DNA from: Oscarella lobularis
Taxonomy: Eukaryota; Porifera; Homoscleromorpha; Homosclerophorida; Oscarellidae
Direction: 5' to 3'
NCBI RefSeq assembly: GCF_947507565.1
Contig: NC_089184.1
Span: 1,488,001 to 1,552,000 of the forward strand
DNA length: 64,000 nt
Part shown: piece after piece, positions 46,573-60,600 of the stretch
How positions within the stretch are numbered: position 1 is the first letter of the stretch
How the letters are laid out: each line of letters begins with the position of its first letter
Program-made: the position numbers and the translations under genes
The notes under the pieces: model-generated
Databases searched by the model: none
The model's input: the letters and a program-made list of their open reading frames with translations, nothing else
Told to the model about the DNA's origin: nothing

Positions 46573-48427
46573 TTGAGGACAAAATCTTTGATTCACAGGG
46601 CTTAAATATTAATTTGAGGGACGAATCTTTGATTCTAAAGGCCTACATTTTAGATTGAGGGCCTAATCTTGAATTCACAGAGCCTAAATATTAAATTGAG
46701 GGACTAATCTTTGATTCACAGGGCCTAAATATTAAATTGAGGGCCTAATCTTTGACTCTAAAGGCCTAAGTATAAAATTAAGGGCCTAAGTATTAAATTG
46801 AAGGCCTAATTTATTATTCTAAAGGATAAATATTAAATTGAGGAACTAATCTTTGATTATAAAGGTCTAAATATTAAGTTGAGGGCCTAATCTTTCATTA
46901 TAAAGGCCTACATTTTAAATTGAGGGCCTAATCTTTGATTCACAGGGCCTAAATATTAAATTGAGGGACTAATCTTTGATTATAAAGTCCTACAAATGAA
47001 ATTGAGGGCATAATATTTGATTCCAAAGGCCTAAACTTTAAATTGAGGGCCTAATCTTAGATTCACAGGGCCTAAATATTAAATTGAAAGACTAATCTTT
47101 GATTCTAAACGCATACATTTTCAATTGAGGGCCTAATCTTTGATTCACAGGGCCTAACTATTAAATTGAGGGCCTAATCTTTGATTCTAAAGGCCTAAGT
47201 ATTAAATTAAGGGCCTAAATATTAAATTGAGGGACTAATCTTTGATTCTAAACACATACATCTTCAATTGAGGGCCTAATCTTTGATTCACAGGGCCTAA
47301 CTATTAAATTGAGGGCCTAATCTTTGATTCTAAAGGCCTAAGTATTAAATTAAGGGCCTAAGTATTAAATTGAGGGCCTAATTTATTATTCTAAAGGATA
47401 AATATTAAATTGAGGAACTAATCTTTGATTATAAAGGCCGAAATATTAGATTGAGGGCCTAATCTTTGATTCACAGGGCCTAAATATTAAATTGAGGGAC
47501 TAATCTTTGATTCACAGGGCCTAAATATTTAATTGAGGGACTAATCTTTGATTCATAGGGCCTAAATATTAAAATGAGGGACTAATCTTTGATTCTAAAG
47601 GCCTACATTTTAAATTGAGGGCATAATCTTTGATTCACAGGGCCTAAATATTAAATTGAGGGCCTAATCTTTCATTCACAGGGCCTAAATATTAAATTGA
47701 AGACCTAATCTTTGATTATAAAGGCCTAAATATTAAATTGAGGGCCTAATCTTTGATTCTAAAGGCCTACATTTTAAATTGAGGGCCTAATCTTTGATTG
47801 TAAAGGCATACATTTTAAATTGAGGGCATAATCTTTGATTCACAGGGCCTAAATATTAAATTGAGGGAATAATCTTTGATTCTACAGGCCTACAATTTAA
47901 ATTGAGGACAAAATCTTTGATTCACAGGGCTTAAATATTAATTTGAGGGACGAATCTTTGATTCTAAAGGCCTACATTTTAGATTGAGGGCCTAATCTTG
48001 AATTCACAGAGCCTAAATATTAAATTGAGGGACTAATCTTTGATTCACAGGGCCTAAATATTAAATTGAGGGCCTAATCTTTGACTCTAAAGGCCTAAGT
48101 ATAAAATTAAGGGCCTAAGTATTAAATTGAAGGCCTAATTTATTATTCTAAAGGATAAATATTAAATTGAGGAACTAATCTTTGATTATAAAGGTCTAAA
48201 TATTAAGTTGAGGGCCTAATCTTTCATTATAAAGGCCTACATTTTAAATTGAGGGCCTAATCTTTGATTCACAGGGCCTAAATATTAAATTGAGGGACTA
48301 ATCTTTGATTATAAAGTCCTACAAATGAAATTGAGGGCATAATATTTGATTCCAAAGGCCTAAACTTTAAATTGAGGGCCTAATCTTAGATTCACAGGGC
48401 CTAAATATTAAATTGAAAGACTAATCT
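46573..48427. repeat. Duplicated satellite block of about 530 bp next to the assembly gap
   Basis: The sequence from about 46573 to 47100 recurs with near identity at about 47900-48427, an offset of about 1.33 kb. The second copy is cut by the N run. Marker variants include GAGGACAAAATC and TTAATTTGAGGGACGAATC. Confidence 0.8.
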
Positions 48428-48627
48428 NNNNNNNNNNNNNNNNNNNNNNNNNNNNNNNNNNNNNNNNNNNNNNNNNNNNNNNNNNNNNNNNNNNNNNNNN
48501 NNNNNNNNNNNNNNNNNNNNNNNNNNNNNNNNNNNNNNNNNNNNNNNNNNNNNNNNNNNNNNNNNNNNNNNNNNNNNNNNNNNNNNNNNNNNNNNNNNNN
48601 NNNNNNNNNNNNNNNNNNNNNNNNNNN
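48428..48627. other. Assembly gap of 200 N
   Basis: Exactly 200 undetermined bases within the satellite, a round number typical of a scaffold placeholder. Sequence to the right restarts in satellite that matches the array near 38530, so the true gap length and possibly the join are unknown. Confidence 0.98.
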
Positions 48628-51600
48628 GGGCCTAATTTATTATTCGAAAAGATAAATATTAAATTGAGGACCTAATCTTTGATTATAAAAGCCTAAATAT
48701 TAAATTGAGGGCACAATATTTGATTCTAAAGGCCAATATTTTAAATAGAGGGCATAATCTTTGATTCACAGGGCCTAAATATTAAATAAAGGGACTAATC
48801 TTTGATTCTAAAGGCCTACATTTTAAATTGAGGGCCTAATCTTTGATTCACAGAGCCAAAATATTAAATTGAGGGCCTAATCTTTGATTCTAAAAGCCTA
48901 AGTATTAAATTGAGGGCCTAATTTATTATTCAAAAGGATAAATATTAAATTGAGGACCTAATCTTTGAATATAAAAGCCTAAATATTAAAATAAGGGCCT
49001 AATCTTTGATTCTAAAAGCCTACATTTTCAATTGAGGGCCTAATCTTTGATTCACAGGGCCTAAATATTAAATTGAGGGACTAATCGTTGATTCACAGGG
49101 CCTAAATATTAAATTGATGGACTAATCCTTGATTCTAAAGGCCTACATTTTAAATTGAGGGCCTAATCTTTGATTCTAAAGGCCTACATTTTAAATTGAG
49201 GGCCTAATCTTTGATTCACAGGGCCTAAATATTAAATTGAGGGCCTAATCTTTGATTCTAAAGACCTAAGTATGAAATTGAGAACCTATTTATGATTCTA
49301 AAAGATAAATATTAAATTGAGCACCGAAGCTTTGATTATAAAGGCCTAAATATTAAATTGAGGGCTTAATCTTTTATTCGAAAGGCCTACATTTTAAATA
49401 GCTGGCCTAATCTTTGATTCACAGGGCCTAAATATTAAATTAAGGGCCTAATATTTGATTCTAAAGGCCTAAGTATTAAATTTAGGGCCTAATTTATTAT
49501 TCGAAAAGATAAATATTAAATTGAGGACCTAATCTTTGATTATAAAAGCCTAAATATTAAATTGAGGGCACAATATTTGATTCTAAAGGCCAATATTTTA
49601 AATAGAGGGCATAATCTTTGATTCACAGGGCCTAAATATTAAATAAAGGGACTAATCTTTGATTCTAAAGGCCTACATTTTAAATTGAGGGCCTAATCTT
49701 TGATTCACAGAGCCAAAATATTAAATTGAGGGCCTAATCTTTGATTCTAAAAGCCTAAGTATTAAATTGAGGGCCTAATTTATTATTCTAAAAGATAAAT
49801 AATAAATTGAGGAACTAATCTTTGATTATAAAGGCCTAAATATTAAACTGAGGGCCTAATCTTTGATTAAAAAGGCCTACATTTTAAATTGAGGGCGTAA
49901 TCTTTGATTCACAGGGCCTAAATATTAAATTGAGGGACTAGTCTTTGATTCTAAAGGCCTACATTTTAAATTGAGGGCCTAATTTTTGATTCACAGGGCT
50001 TATATATTAAATTGAGGGACTAATCATTAATTCTAAAGGCCTACATTTTAAATTGAGGGACAAATCTTTGATTCACAGGGCCTAAAGATTAAATTGAGGG
50101 CCTAATCTTTGATTCTAAAGGCCTACATTTTAAATTGAGGACCTAATCTTTGATTCAAAGAGCCAAAATATTAAATTGAAGGCCTAATCTTTGATTGTAA
50201 AGGCCTTAGTATTAAATTGCGGGCCTCATTTATTATTCTAAAGGATAAATATTAAATTGAGGACCTAATCTTTGATTATAAAGGCCTAAATAATAAATTA
50301 AGGGCCTAATCTTCGATTCTATAGCCCTACATTTTAAATTGAGGGCCTAATCTTTGATTCACAGGATATAAATATTAAATTGAGGGACTAATCTTGTATT
50401 CATAGGGCCTAAATATTAAATTGAGGGACTAATCATTTATTCTAAAGGCCTACACTGAGGACCTAATCTTTGATTCACAAAGCCTAAATATTAAATTGAA
50501 GGACCAATCTTTGATTCTAAAGGCCTACATTTTAAATTGAGGGCCTAATCTTTGACTCTAAAGGCCTAAGTATTAAATTAAGAACCTAAGTATTAAATTG
50601 AGCGCCTAATTTATTATACTAAAGAATAAATATTAAATTGAGGAACTAATCTTTGATTATAAAGGCCAAAATATTAAATTGAGGGCCTAATCTTTGATTC
50701 TAAAGGCTTACATTTTAAACTGAGGGCCTAATCTTTGATTCACAGGGCCTAAATATTAAATTGAGGGACTAATCTTTGATTCTAAAGGAATACATTTTCA
50801 ATTGAGGGCCTAATCTTTGATTATAAACTCCTACAAATTAAATTGAGAGCCTAATTTTTGATTCACAGGGCCTAAATATTAAATTCAGGGCCTAATATTT
50901 GATTCCAAAGACCTAAGTATGAAATTGAGGGCCAAATTTATGATTCTAAAAGATAAATATTAAATTGAGCACCTAATCTTTGATTATAAAAGCCTAAATA
51001 TTAAATTGAGGGCTTAATCTTTGATTCTAAAGGCCTACGTATTAAATTGAAGGCCTAATTTATGATTCTTAAGAATAAATATTAAATTGAGGACATAATC
51101 TTGGATTAGAAAAACTTAAATATTAAATTGAGGACCTAATCTTTGATTCTAAAGGCCTACATTTTAAATTGAGGGCCTAATCTTTGATTCTAAAAGCCTA
51201 CATTTTAAATTGAGGACCTAATCTTTGATTCACAGGGCCAAAATATTAAATTGGGTCCTAATCTTTGATTCTAAAGGCCTAAGTATTAAATTTAGGGCCT
51301 AATTTATGATTCCAAAAGATAAATATTAAATTGAGGACCTAATCTTTGATTACAAAGACCTAAATATTAAATTGAGAGCCTAATTTATTATTCTAAAGGA
51401 TAAATATTAAATTGAGGACCTAATCTTTGAATATAAAGGCCTAAATATTAGACTGAGGGCCTAATCTTTGATTATAAAGGCCTACATTTTAAATTGAGAG
51501 CCTAATCTTTGATTCACAGGGCCTAAATATTAAATTGAGGGCATAATCTTTATTCACAAAGCCTAAATATTAAAATGAGGCCTAATATTTGATTCCAAAG

Positions 51601-54600
51601 GCCTAAACTTTATATTGAGGGCCTCATCTTTATTCACAAAGCCTAAATATTAAATTGAGGGACCGATCTTTGATTCCAAAGGCCTACGTATTAAATTGAA
51701 GGCCTAATTTATGATTCTTAAGGATAAATATTAAATTGAAGACATAATCTTTGATTAGAAAAACTTAAATATTAAATTGAGGGCCTAATCTTTGATTCTA
51801 AAGGCCTACATTTTAAATTAAGGGCCTAATCTTTGATTCACAGGGCCTAAATAACAAATTGAGGGACTAATCTTTGATTCACAGGGCCTCAATATTAAAT
51901 TGAGGGACTAATCTTTGATTCTAAAGGCCTACATTTCAAATTGAGGACCTAATCTTTGATTCACAGGACCTAAATATTAAATTGAGGGCATAATCTTTGA
52001 TTCACAGGGCCTAAATATTAAATTAAGGGACTAATCTTTGATTCTGAAGGCCTACATTCTAAATTGAGGGCCTAATCTTTGATTCACAAAGCTAAAATAT
52101 TAAATTGAGGGCATAATCTTTGATTCTAAAGGCCTACATTTTAAACTGAGGGCATAATCTCTGATTCACAAGGCCTAAATAACAAATTGAGGGACTAATC
52201 TTTGATTCACAGGGCCTAAATATTAAATTGAGGGAATAATCTATGATTCATAGGGCCTAAATATTAAATTGAGGGACTACTCTTTGATTCTAAAGGCTTA
52301 CATTTTAAATTGAGGGCCTAATCTTTGATTCACAGGGCCTAAATATTAAATTGAGGGCCTAATCTTTGATTATAAAGGCCTAAACTTTAAATTGAGGGCA
52401 TAATCTTAGATTCACAGGGCCTAAATATTAAATTGAAAGACTAATCTTTGATTCTAAACGCATACATTTTCAATTGAGAGCCTAATCTTTGATTCAAAGG
52501 GCCTAAATATTAAATTGAAGACCTAATCTTTGATTATAAAGGCCTAAATATTAAATTGAGGGCCTATTCTTTGATTCTAAAGGCCTACATTTTAAATTGA
52601 GGGCCTAATCTTTGATTCTAAAGGCATACATTTTCAATTGAGGGCCTAATCTTTGATTATAAACTCCTACAAATTAAATTGAGAGCCTAATTTTTGATTC
52701 ACAGGGCCAAAATATTAAATTGAGGGCCTAATATTTGATTCCAAAGGCCTAAACTTTATGTTGAGGGAATAATCTTTATTCACAAAGCCTAAATATTAAA
52801 TTGAGGGACTAATCTTTGATTCTAAAGGCCTACGTATTAAACTGAAGGCCTAATTTATGATTCTAAAGGATAAATATTAAATTGAGGGCCTAATCTTTGA
52901 TTCACAGGGCCTAAATATTAAATTGAGGGACTAATCTTTGATTCATAAGGCCTAAATATTAAATTGAGGGACTAATCTTTGATTCATAAGGCCTAAATAT
53001 TAAATTGAGGGACTAATATTTGATTCTAAAGGCCTACATTTTAAATTGAGGGCTTAATCTTTGATTCACAGGGCTAAAATATTAAATTGAGGGCCTAATC
53101 TTTGATTCACAGGGCCTAAATATTAAATTGAGGGAATAATCTTTGATTCATAGGGACTAAATATTAAATTGAGGGACTAATTTTTGATTCTAAAGGCCTA
53201 CATTTTAAATTGAGGGCCTAATCTTTGATTCACAGGGGGTAAATATTAAATTGAGGGACTAATCTTTGATTCACAAGGCTTAAATAATAAATTGAGGGCC
53301 TAATCTTTGATTATAAAGTCCCACAAATTAAATTGAGGGCCTAATATTTGATTCCAAAGGCCTAAACTTTAAATTGAGGGCCTAATCTTAGATTCTAAAG
53401 GCCTAAGAATTAAATTGAGGGCCTAATTTATTATTCTAAAGGATAAATATTAAATTGAGGGCCCAATCTTTGATTAAAAAATACTAAATAATAAATTGAG
53501 GGCCTAATCTTTGATTCTAAAAGCGTACATTTTAAATTGAGGGGCTAATCTTTGATTCACAGGGCTTAAATAATAAATTGAGGGACTAATCTTTGATTAT
53601 AAAGGCCTAAATATTAAATTGAGGGCCTAATCTTTGATTCTAAAGGCCGAAATATTAAATTGAGGGCCTAATCTTTGATTATAAAGGCCTACATTTTTAA
53701 TTGAGGGCCTAATCTTTGATTATAAACTCCTACAAATTAAATTGAGAGCCTAATTTTTGATTCACAGGGCCAAAATATTAAATTGAGGGCCTAATCTTTG
53801 ATTATAAAGTCCTACAAATTCAATTGAGGGCCTAATACTTGATTCCAAAGGCCTAAACTTTAAATTGAGGGCCTAATCTTTGATTCTAAAAGCCTACATT
53901 TTAAATTGAGGGCCTAATCTTTGATTCACAGGGCATAAATATTAAATTGAGGGCCTAATCTTTGATTCTAAAGACCTAAGTATGAAATTGAGGACCTATT
54001 TATGATTCTAAAAGATAAATATTAAATTGAGCACCGAAGCTTTGATTATAAAGGCCGAAATATTAAATTGAGGGCCTAATCTTTGATTATAAAGGCCTAC
54101 ATTTTAAATTGAGGGCCTAATCTTTGATTCACAGAGCCTAAATATTAAATTGAGGGAATAATCTTTGATTCAAAGGGCCTAAATATTAAATTGAGGGAAT
54201 AATCTTTGATTCTAAAGGCTTACATTTTAAATTGAGGGCCTAATCTTTGATTCACAGGGCCTAAATATTAAATTGAGGGCCTAATCTTTGATTATAAAGT
54301 CCTACAAATTAAATTGAGGGCCTAATCTTAGATTCACAGGGCCTCAATATTAAATTGAAAGACTAATCTTTGATTCTAAACGCATACATTTTCAATTGAG
54401 GGCCTAATCTTTGATTCTAAAGGCCTAAGTATTAAATTGAGGGTCTAATTTATTATTCTAAAAGATCAATATTAAATTGAGGGCCTAATCTTTGATTAAA
54501 AAAGACTAAATAATAAATTGAGGGCCTAATCTTTGATTCCAAAGGCCTAAGTATTAAATTGAGGGCCTAATTTATGATTCAAAAGGATAAATATTAAATT

Positions 54601-57600
54601 GAGGGCCTAATCTTTGATTCACAGGGCCTAAATATTAAATTGAGGGCCTAATCTTTAATTCACAGGGCTAAAATATTAAATTGAGGGCCTAATCCTTGAT
54701 TCTAAAGGCCTAAGTATTAAATTGAGGGCCTAATTTATTATTCTAAAGGATCAATATTAAATTGAGGGCCTAATCTTTGATTAAAAAACACTAAATAATA
54801 AATTGAGGGCCTAATCTTTGATTCCAAAGGCCTAAGTATTAAATTGAGGGCCTAATTTAAGATTCTAAAGGATAAATATTAAATTGAGGGCCTAATCTTT
54901 GATTCACAGGGCCTAAATATTAAATTGAGGGAATAATCTTTGATTCATAGGGCCTAAATATTAAATTGAGGGCCTAATCTTTGATTCCAAAGGCCTAAGT
55001 ATTAAATTGAGGACCTAATTTAAGATTCTAAAAGATCAATATTAAATTGAGGGCCTAATCTTTGATTCACAGGGCCTAAATATTAAATTGAGGGAATAAT
55101 CTTTGATTCATAGGGACTAAATATTAAATTGAGGGACTAATCTTTGATTCTAAAGGCCTACATTTTAAATTGAGGGCCTAATCTTTGATTAGCAGGGCCT
55201 AAATATTAAATTGAGGGACTAATCTTTGATTCACAGGGCCTAAATATTTAATTGAGGGACTAATCTTTGATTCATAGGGCCTAAATATTAAAATGAGGGA
55301 CTAATCTTTGATTCTAAAGGCCTACATTTTAAATTGAGGGCATAATCTTTGATTCTAAAGGCCTACATTTTAAATTGAGGGCCTAATCTTTGATTCTAAA
55401 GGCATACATTTTCAATTGAGGGCCTAATCTTTGATTATAAACTCCTACAAATTAAATTGAGAGCCTAATTTTTGATTCACAGGGCCAAAATATTAAATTG
55501 AGGGCCTAATCTTTGATTATAAAGTCCTACAAATTCAATTGAGGGCCTAATACTTGATTCCAAAGGCCTAAACTTTAAATTGAGGGCCTAATCTTTGATT
55601 CTAAAAGCCTACATTTTAAATTGAGGGCCTAATCTTTGATTCACAGGGCATAAATATTAAATTGAGGGCCTAATCTTTGATTTTAAAGGCCTAAGTATTA
55701 AATTGAGGGCCTAATTTATGATTCTAAAGGATAAATATTTAATTGAGGGCCTAATCTTTGATTCACAGGACCTAAATATTAAATTGAGGGACTAATCTTT
55801 GATTCATAGAGCCTAAATATTAAATTGAGGGACTAATCTTTGATTCTGAAGGCTTACATTTTAAATTGAGGGCCTAATCTTTGATTCACAGGGCCTAAAT
55901 ATTAAATTGAGGGCCTAATCTTTGATTATAAAGTCCTACAAATTAAATTGAGGGCCTAATACTTGATTCCAAAGGTCTAAACTTTAAATTGAGGGCCTAA
56001 TCTTAGATTCACAAAGCCTAAATATTAAATTGAGGGACTAATCTTTGATTCATAGGGCCTAAATATTAAATTGAGGGACTAATCTTTGATTCTAAAGGCC
56101 TACACTTTAAACTGAGGACATAATCTTTGATTCACAGGGCCTAACTATTAAATTGAGGACATCATCTTTGATTTTATTAAAGACCTAAGTATTAAATTTA
56201 GGGCCTAATTTATGATTCTAAAAGATAAATATTAAATTGAGGACCTAATCTTTGATTAAAAAAGACTAAATAATAAATTGAGGGCCTAATCTTTGATTCC
56301 AAAGGCCTAAGTATTAAATTGAGGGCCTAATTTATGATTCTAAAGGATCAATATTAAATTGAGGGCCTAATCTTTGATTAAAAAAGACTAAATAATAAAT
56401 TGAGGGCCTAATCTTTGATTCCAAAGGCCTAAGTATTAAATTGAGGGCCTAATTTATGATTCTAAAAGATAAATATTAAATTGAGGGCCTAATCTTTGAT
56501 TCACAGGGCCTAAATATTAAATTGAGGGACTAATCTTTGATTCATAGGGCCTAAATATTAAATTGAGGGACTAATCTTTGATTCTAAAGGCCTACATTTT
56601 AAATTGAGGGCCTAATCTTTGATTATAAAGTCCTACAAATTAAATTGAGGGCCTAATATTTGATTCCAAAGGCCTAAACTTTAAATTGAGGGCATAATCT
56701 TTGATTCACAGGGCCTAAATATTAAATTGAGGGACTAATCTTTGATTCTAAAGGCCTAAGTATTAAATTAAGAGCCTAAGTATTAAATTGAGGGCCTAAT
56801 TTATTATTCTAAAGGATAAATATTAAATTGAGGAACTAATCTTTGATTATAAAGGCCGAAATATTAAATTGAGGGCCTAATCTTTGATTCTAAAAGCCTA
56901 CATTTTAAATTGAGGGCCTAATCTTTGATTCACAGGGCTTAAATAATAAATTGAGGGACTAATCTTTGATTATAAAGGCCTAAATATTAAATTGAGGGCC
57001 TAATCTTTGATTCACAGGGCAGAAATATTAAATTGAGGGCCTAATCTTTGATTCTAAAGGCCTAAGTATTAAATTGAGGGCCTAATTTATGATTCTAAAG
57101 GATAAATATTAAATTGAGGGCCTAATCTTTGATTCACAGGGCCTAAATATTAAATTGAGCACATAATCTTTGATTATAAAGGCCTAAATATTAAATTGAG
57201 GGCCTAATCTTTGATTCTAAAAGCCTACATTTTAAATTGAGGGCCTAATCTTTGATTCACAGGACCTAAATATTAAATTGAGGGACTAATCTTTGATTCA
57301 TAGAGCCTAAATATTAAATTGAGGGACTAATCTTTGATTCTGAAGGCTTACATTTTAAATTGAGGGCCTAATCTTTGATTCACAGGGCCTAAATATTAAA
57401 TTGAGGGCCTAATCTTTGATTATAAAGTCCTACAAATTAAATTGAGGGCCTAATACTTGATTCCAAAGGCCTAAACTTTAAATTGAGGGCCTAATCTTAG
57501 ATTCACAGGGCCTAAATATTAAATTGAGGACCTAATCTTTGATTCACAGGGCCTAAATATTAAATTGAGGACCTAATCTTTGATTCTAAAGACCTAAGTA

Positions 57601-60600
57601 TTAAATTTAGGGCCTAATTTATGATTCCAAAAGATAAATATTAAATTGAGGACCTAATCTTTGATTATAAAGGCCTAAATATTAAAATGAGGGCCTAATT
57701 TATTATTCTAAAGGATAAATATTAAATTGAGGAACTAATCTTTGATTATAAAGGCCTAAATATTAAATTGAGGGCCTAATCTTTGATTCTAAAGGCCTAC
57801 ATTTTAAATTGAGGGCCTAATCTTTGATTCACAGGACCTAAATATTAAATTGAGGGCCTAATCTTTGATTGCAAAGGCCTAATGTTTAAATTGAGGTTCT
57901 AATCTTTGATTCACAAAGCCTAAATAGTAAATTGAAAGCTTAATCTTTGATTCACAGGGCGCAAATATTAAATTGAGGGAATAATGTTGATTCTAAAGGC
58001 TTAAATATTAAATTGAGGGACTAATCCTTGATTCTAAAGGCCTACACTTCAAACTGAGGACATAATTATTAATTCACAGGGCCTAACTATTAAATTGAGG
58101 ACATAATATTTTATTTTAAAGGCCTAAGTATTAAATTCAGGGCCTAATTTATGATTCTAAAAGATAAATATTAAATTGAGGCCTAATCTTTGATTAAAAG
58201 GACCTAAATATTAAACTGAGGGACTAATCTTTGATTCCAAAAACCTAAACTTTAAATTGATGGCCTAGTCTTTGATTCACAAAGCCTAAATATTAAATTG
58301 AGGGACCAATCTTTGATTCTAAAGGCCTACGTATTAAATTGAAGGCCTAATTTATGATTCTTAAGGACAAATATTAAATTGAGGACATAATCTTTGATTA
58401 GAAAAACCTAAATATTAAATTGAGGGCCTAATCTTTGATTCTAAAGGCCTACATTTTAAATTGAGGGCCTAATCTTTGATTCACAGGGCCTCAATATTAA
58501 ATTGAGGGACTAATCTTTGATTCTAAAGGCCTACATTTTAAATTGAGGGCCTAATCTTTGATTCACAGGGCTAAAATATTAAATTGAGGTCCTAATCTTT
58601 GATTTTAAAGGCCTAAGTATTAAATTGAGGGCCTAATTTATTATTCTAAAGGATCAATATTAAATTGAGGGCCTAATCTTTGATTAAAAAAGACTAAATA
58701 ATAAATTGAGGGCCTAATCTTTGATTCCAAAGGCCTAAGTATTAAATTGAGGGCCTAATTTATGATTCTAAAAGATAAATATTAAATTGAGGGCCTAATT
58801 TTTGATTCAGAGGGCCTAAATATTAAATTGAGGGAATAATCTTTGATTCATAGAGCCTAAATATTAAATTGAGGGACTAATCTTTGATTCTAAAGGCCTA
58901 CATTTTAAATTGAGGGCCTAATCTTTGATTCACAGGGCCTAAATATTAAATTGAGGGCCTAATCTTTGATTATAAAGTCCTACAAATTAAATTGAGGGCC
59001 TAGTATTTGATTCCAAAAGCCTAAACTTTAAATTGAGGGCATAATCTTTGATTCACAGGGCCTAAATATTAAATTGAGGGACTAATCTTTGATTCTAAAG
59101 GCCTACATTTTAAATTGAGGGCCTAATCTTTGATTCACAGGGCCTAAATATTAAATTGAGGGACTAATCTTTGATTCTAAAGGCATACAAATTAAATTGA
59201 GGGCCTAGTATTTGATTCCAAAAGCCTAAACTTTAAATTGAGGGCATAATCTTTGATTTACAGGGCCTAAATATTAAATTGAGGGAATAATCTTTGATTC
59301 TACAGGCCTACAATTTAAATTGAGGACCAAATCTTTGATTCACAGAGCTTAAATATTAATTTGAGGGACGAATCTTTGATTCTAAAGGCCTACATTTTAA
59401 AATGAGGGCCTAATCTTTGATTCACAGGGCCTAAATATTAAATTGAGGGGCTAATCTTTGATTCTAAAGGCCTACATTTTAAATTGTGGGCTTAATCTTT
59501 GATTCACAGGGCCTAAATATTAAATTGAGGAACTAATCTTTGATTCTAAAGGCCTACATTTTAAATTGAGGGCCTAATCTTTGATTCACAGAGCCAAAAT
59601 ATTAAATTGAGGGCCTACTCGTTGATTCATAGGGCCTAAATATTAAATGGAGGGACTAATCTTTGATTTACAGGGCTTAAATATTAAATTGAGGGACTAA
59701 TCTTTGAGTCACAGGGACTAAATATTAAAATGAGGGACTAATCTTTGATTATAAAGTCCTACAAATTAAATTGAGGGCCTAATATTTGATTCCAAAGTCC
59801 TAAACTTTAAATTGAGGGCCTAATCTTTGATTCACAGGGCCTGAATATTAAATTGAGGTACTAATCTTTGATTCTAAAGGCCTACATTTTAAATTGAGGA
59901 CCTAATCTTTGATTCACAGGGCCTAAATATTAAATTGAGGGCCTAATCTTTGATTCTTGGGCCTAAGTATTAAATTGAGGGCTTAATTTATTATTCTAAA
60001 GGATAAGTATTAAATTAAGGACCTAATCTTTGATTCTAAAGGCCTAAATAATAAATTGAGAGCCTAATCTTTGATTCTAAAGGCCTACATTTTAAATTGA
60101 GGGCCTAATCTTTGATTCACAGGGCCTAAACTTTAAATTTAGGGCCTAATCTTTGATTCACAAAGCCTAAATATTAAATTAAGGGACTAATCTTTGATTC
60201 TAAAGGCCTACATTTTAAATTGAGGGCCTAATCTTTGATTCACAGGGCCTAAATATTAAATTGAGGGCCTAATCTTTGACTCTAAAGGCCTAAGTATTAA
60301 ATTAAGGGCCTAAGTATTAAATTGAGGGCCTATTTTATGATTCTAAAGGATAAATATTAAATTGAGGACCTAATCTTTGATTATAAAGGCCTAAATATTA
60401 AATTGAGGGCCTAATCTTTGATTATAAAGACCTACATTTTAAATTGAGGGCCTAATCTTTGATTCACAGGGCCTAAATCTTAAATTGAGGGACTAATCTT
60501 TGATTCACAGGGCCTAAATATTAAATTGAGGGCTTAATCTTTGATTATAAAGTCCTTCAAATTAAATTGAGGGCCTAATCTTTGATTATAAAGGCCTACA

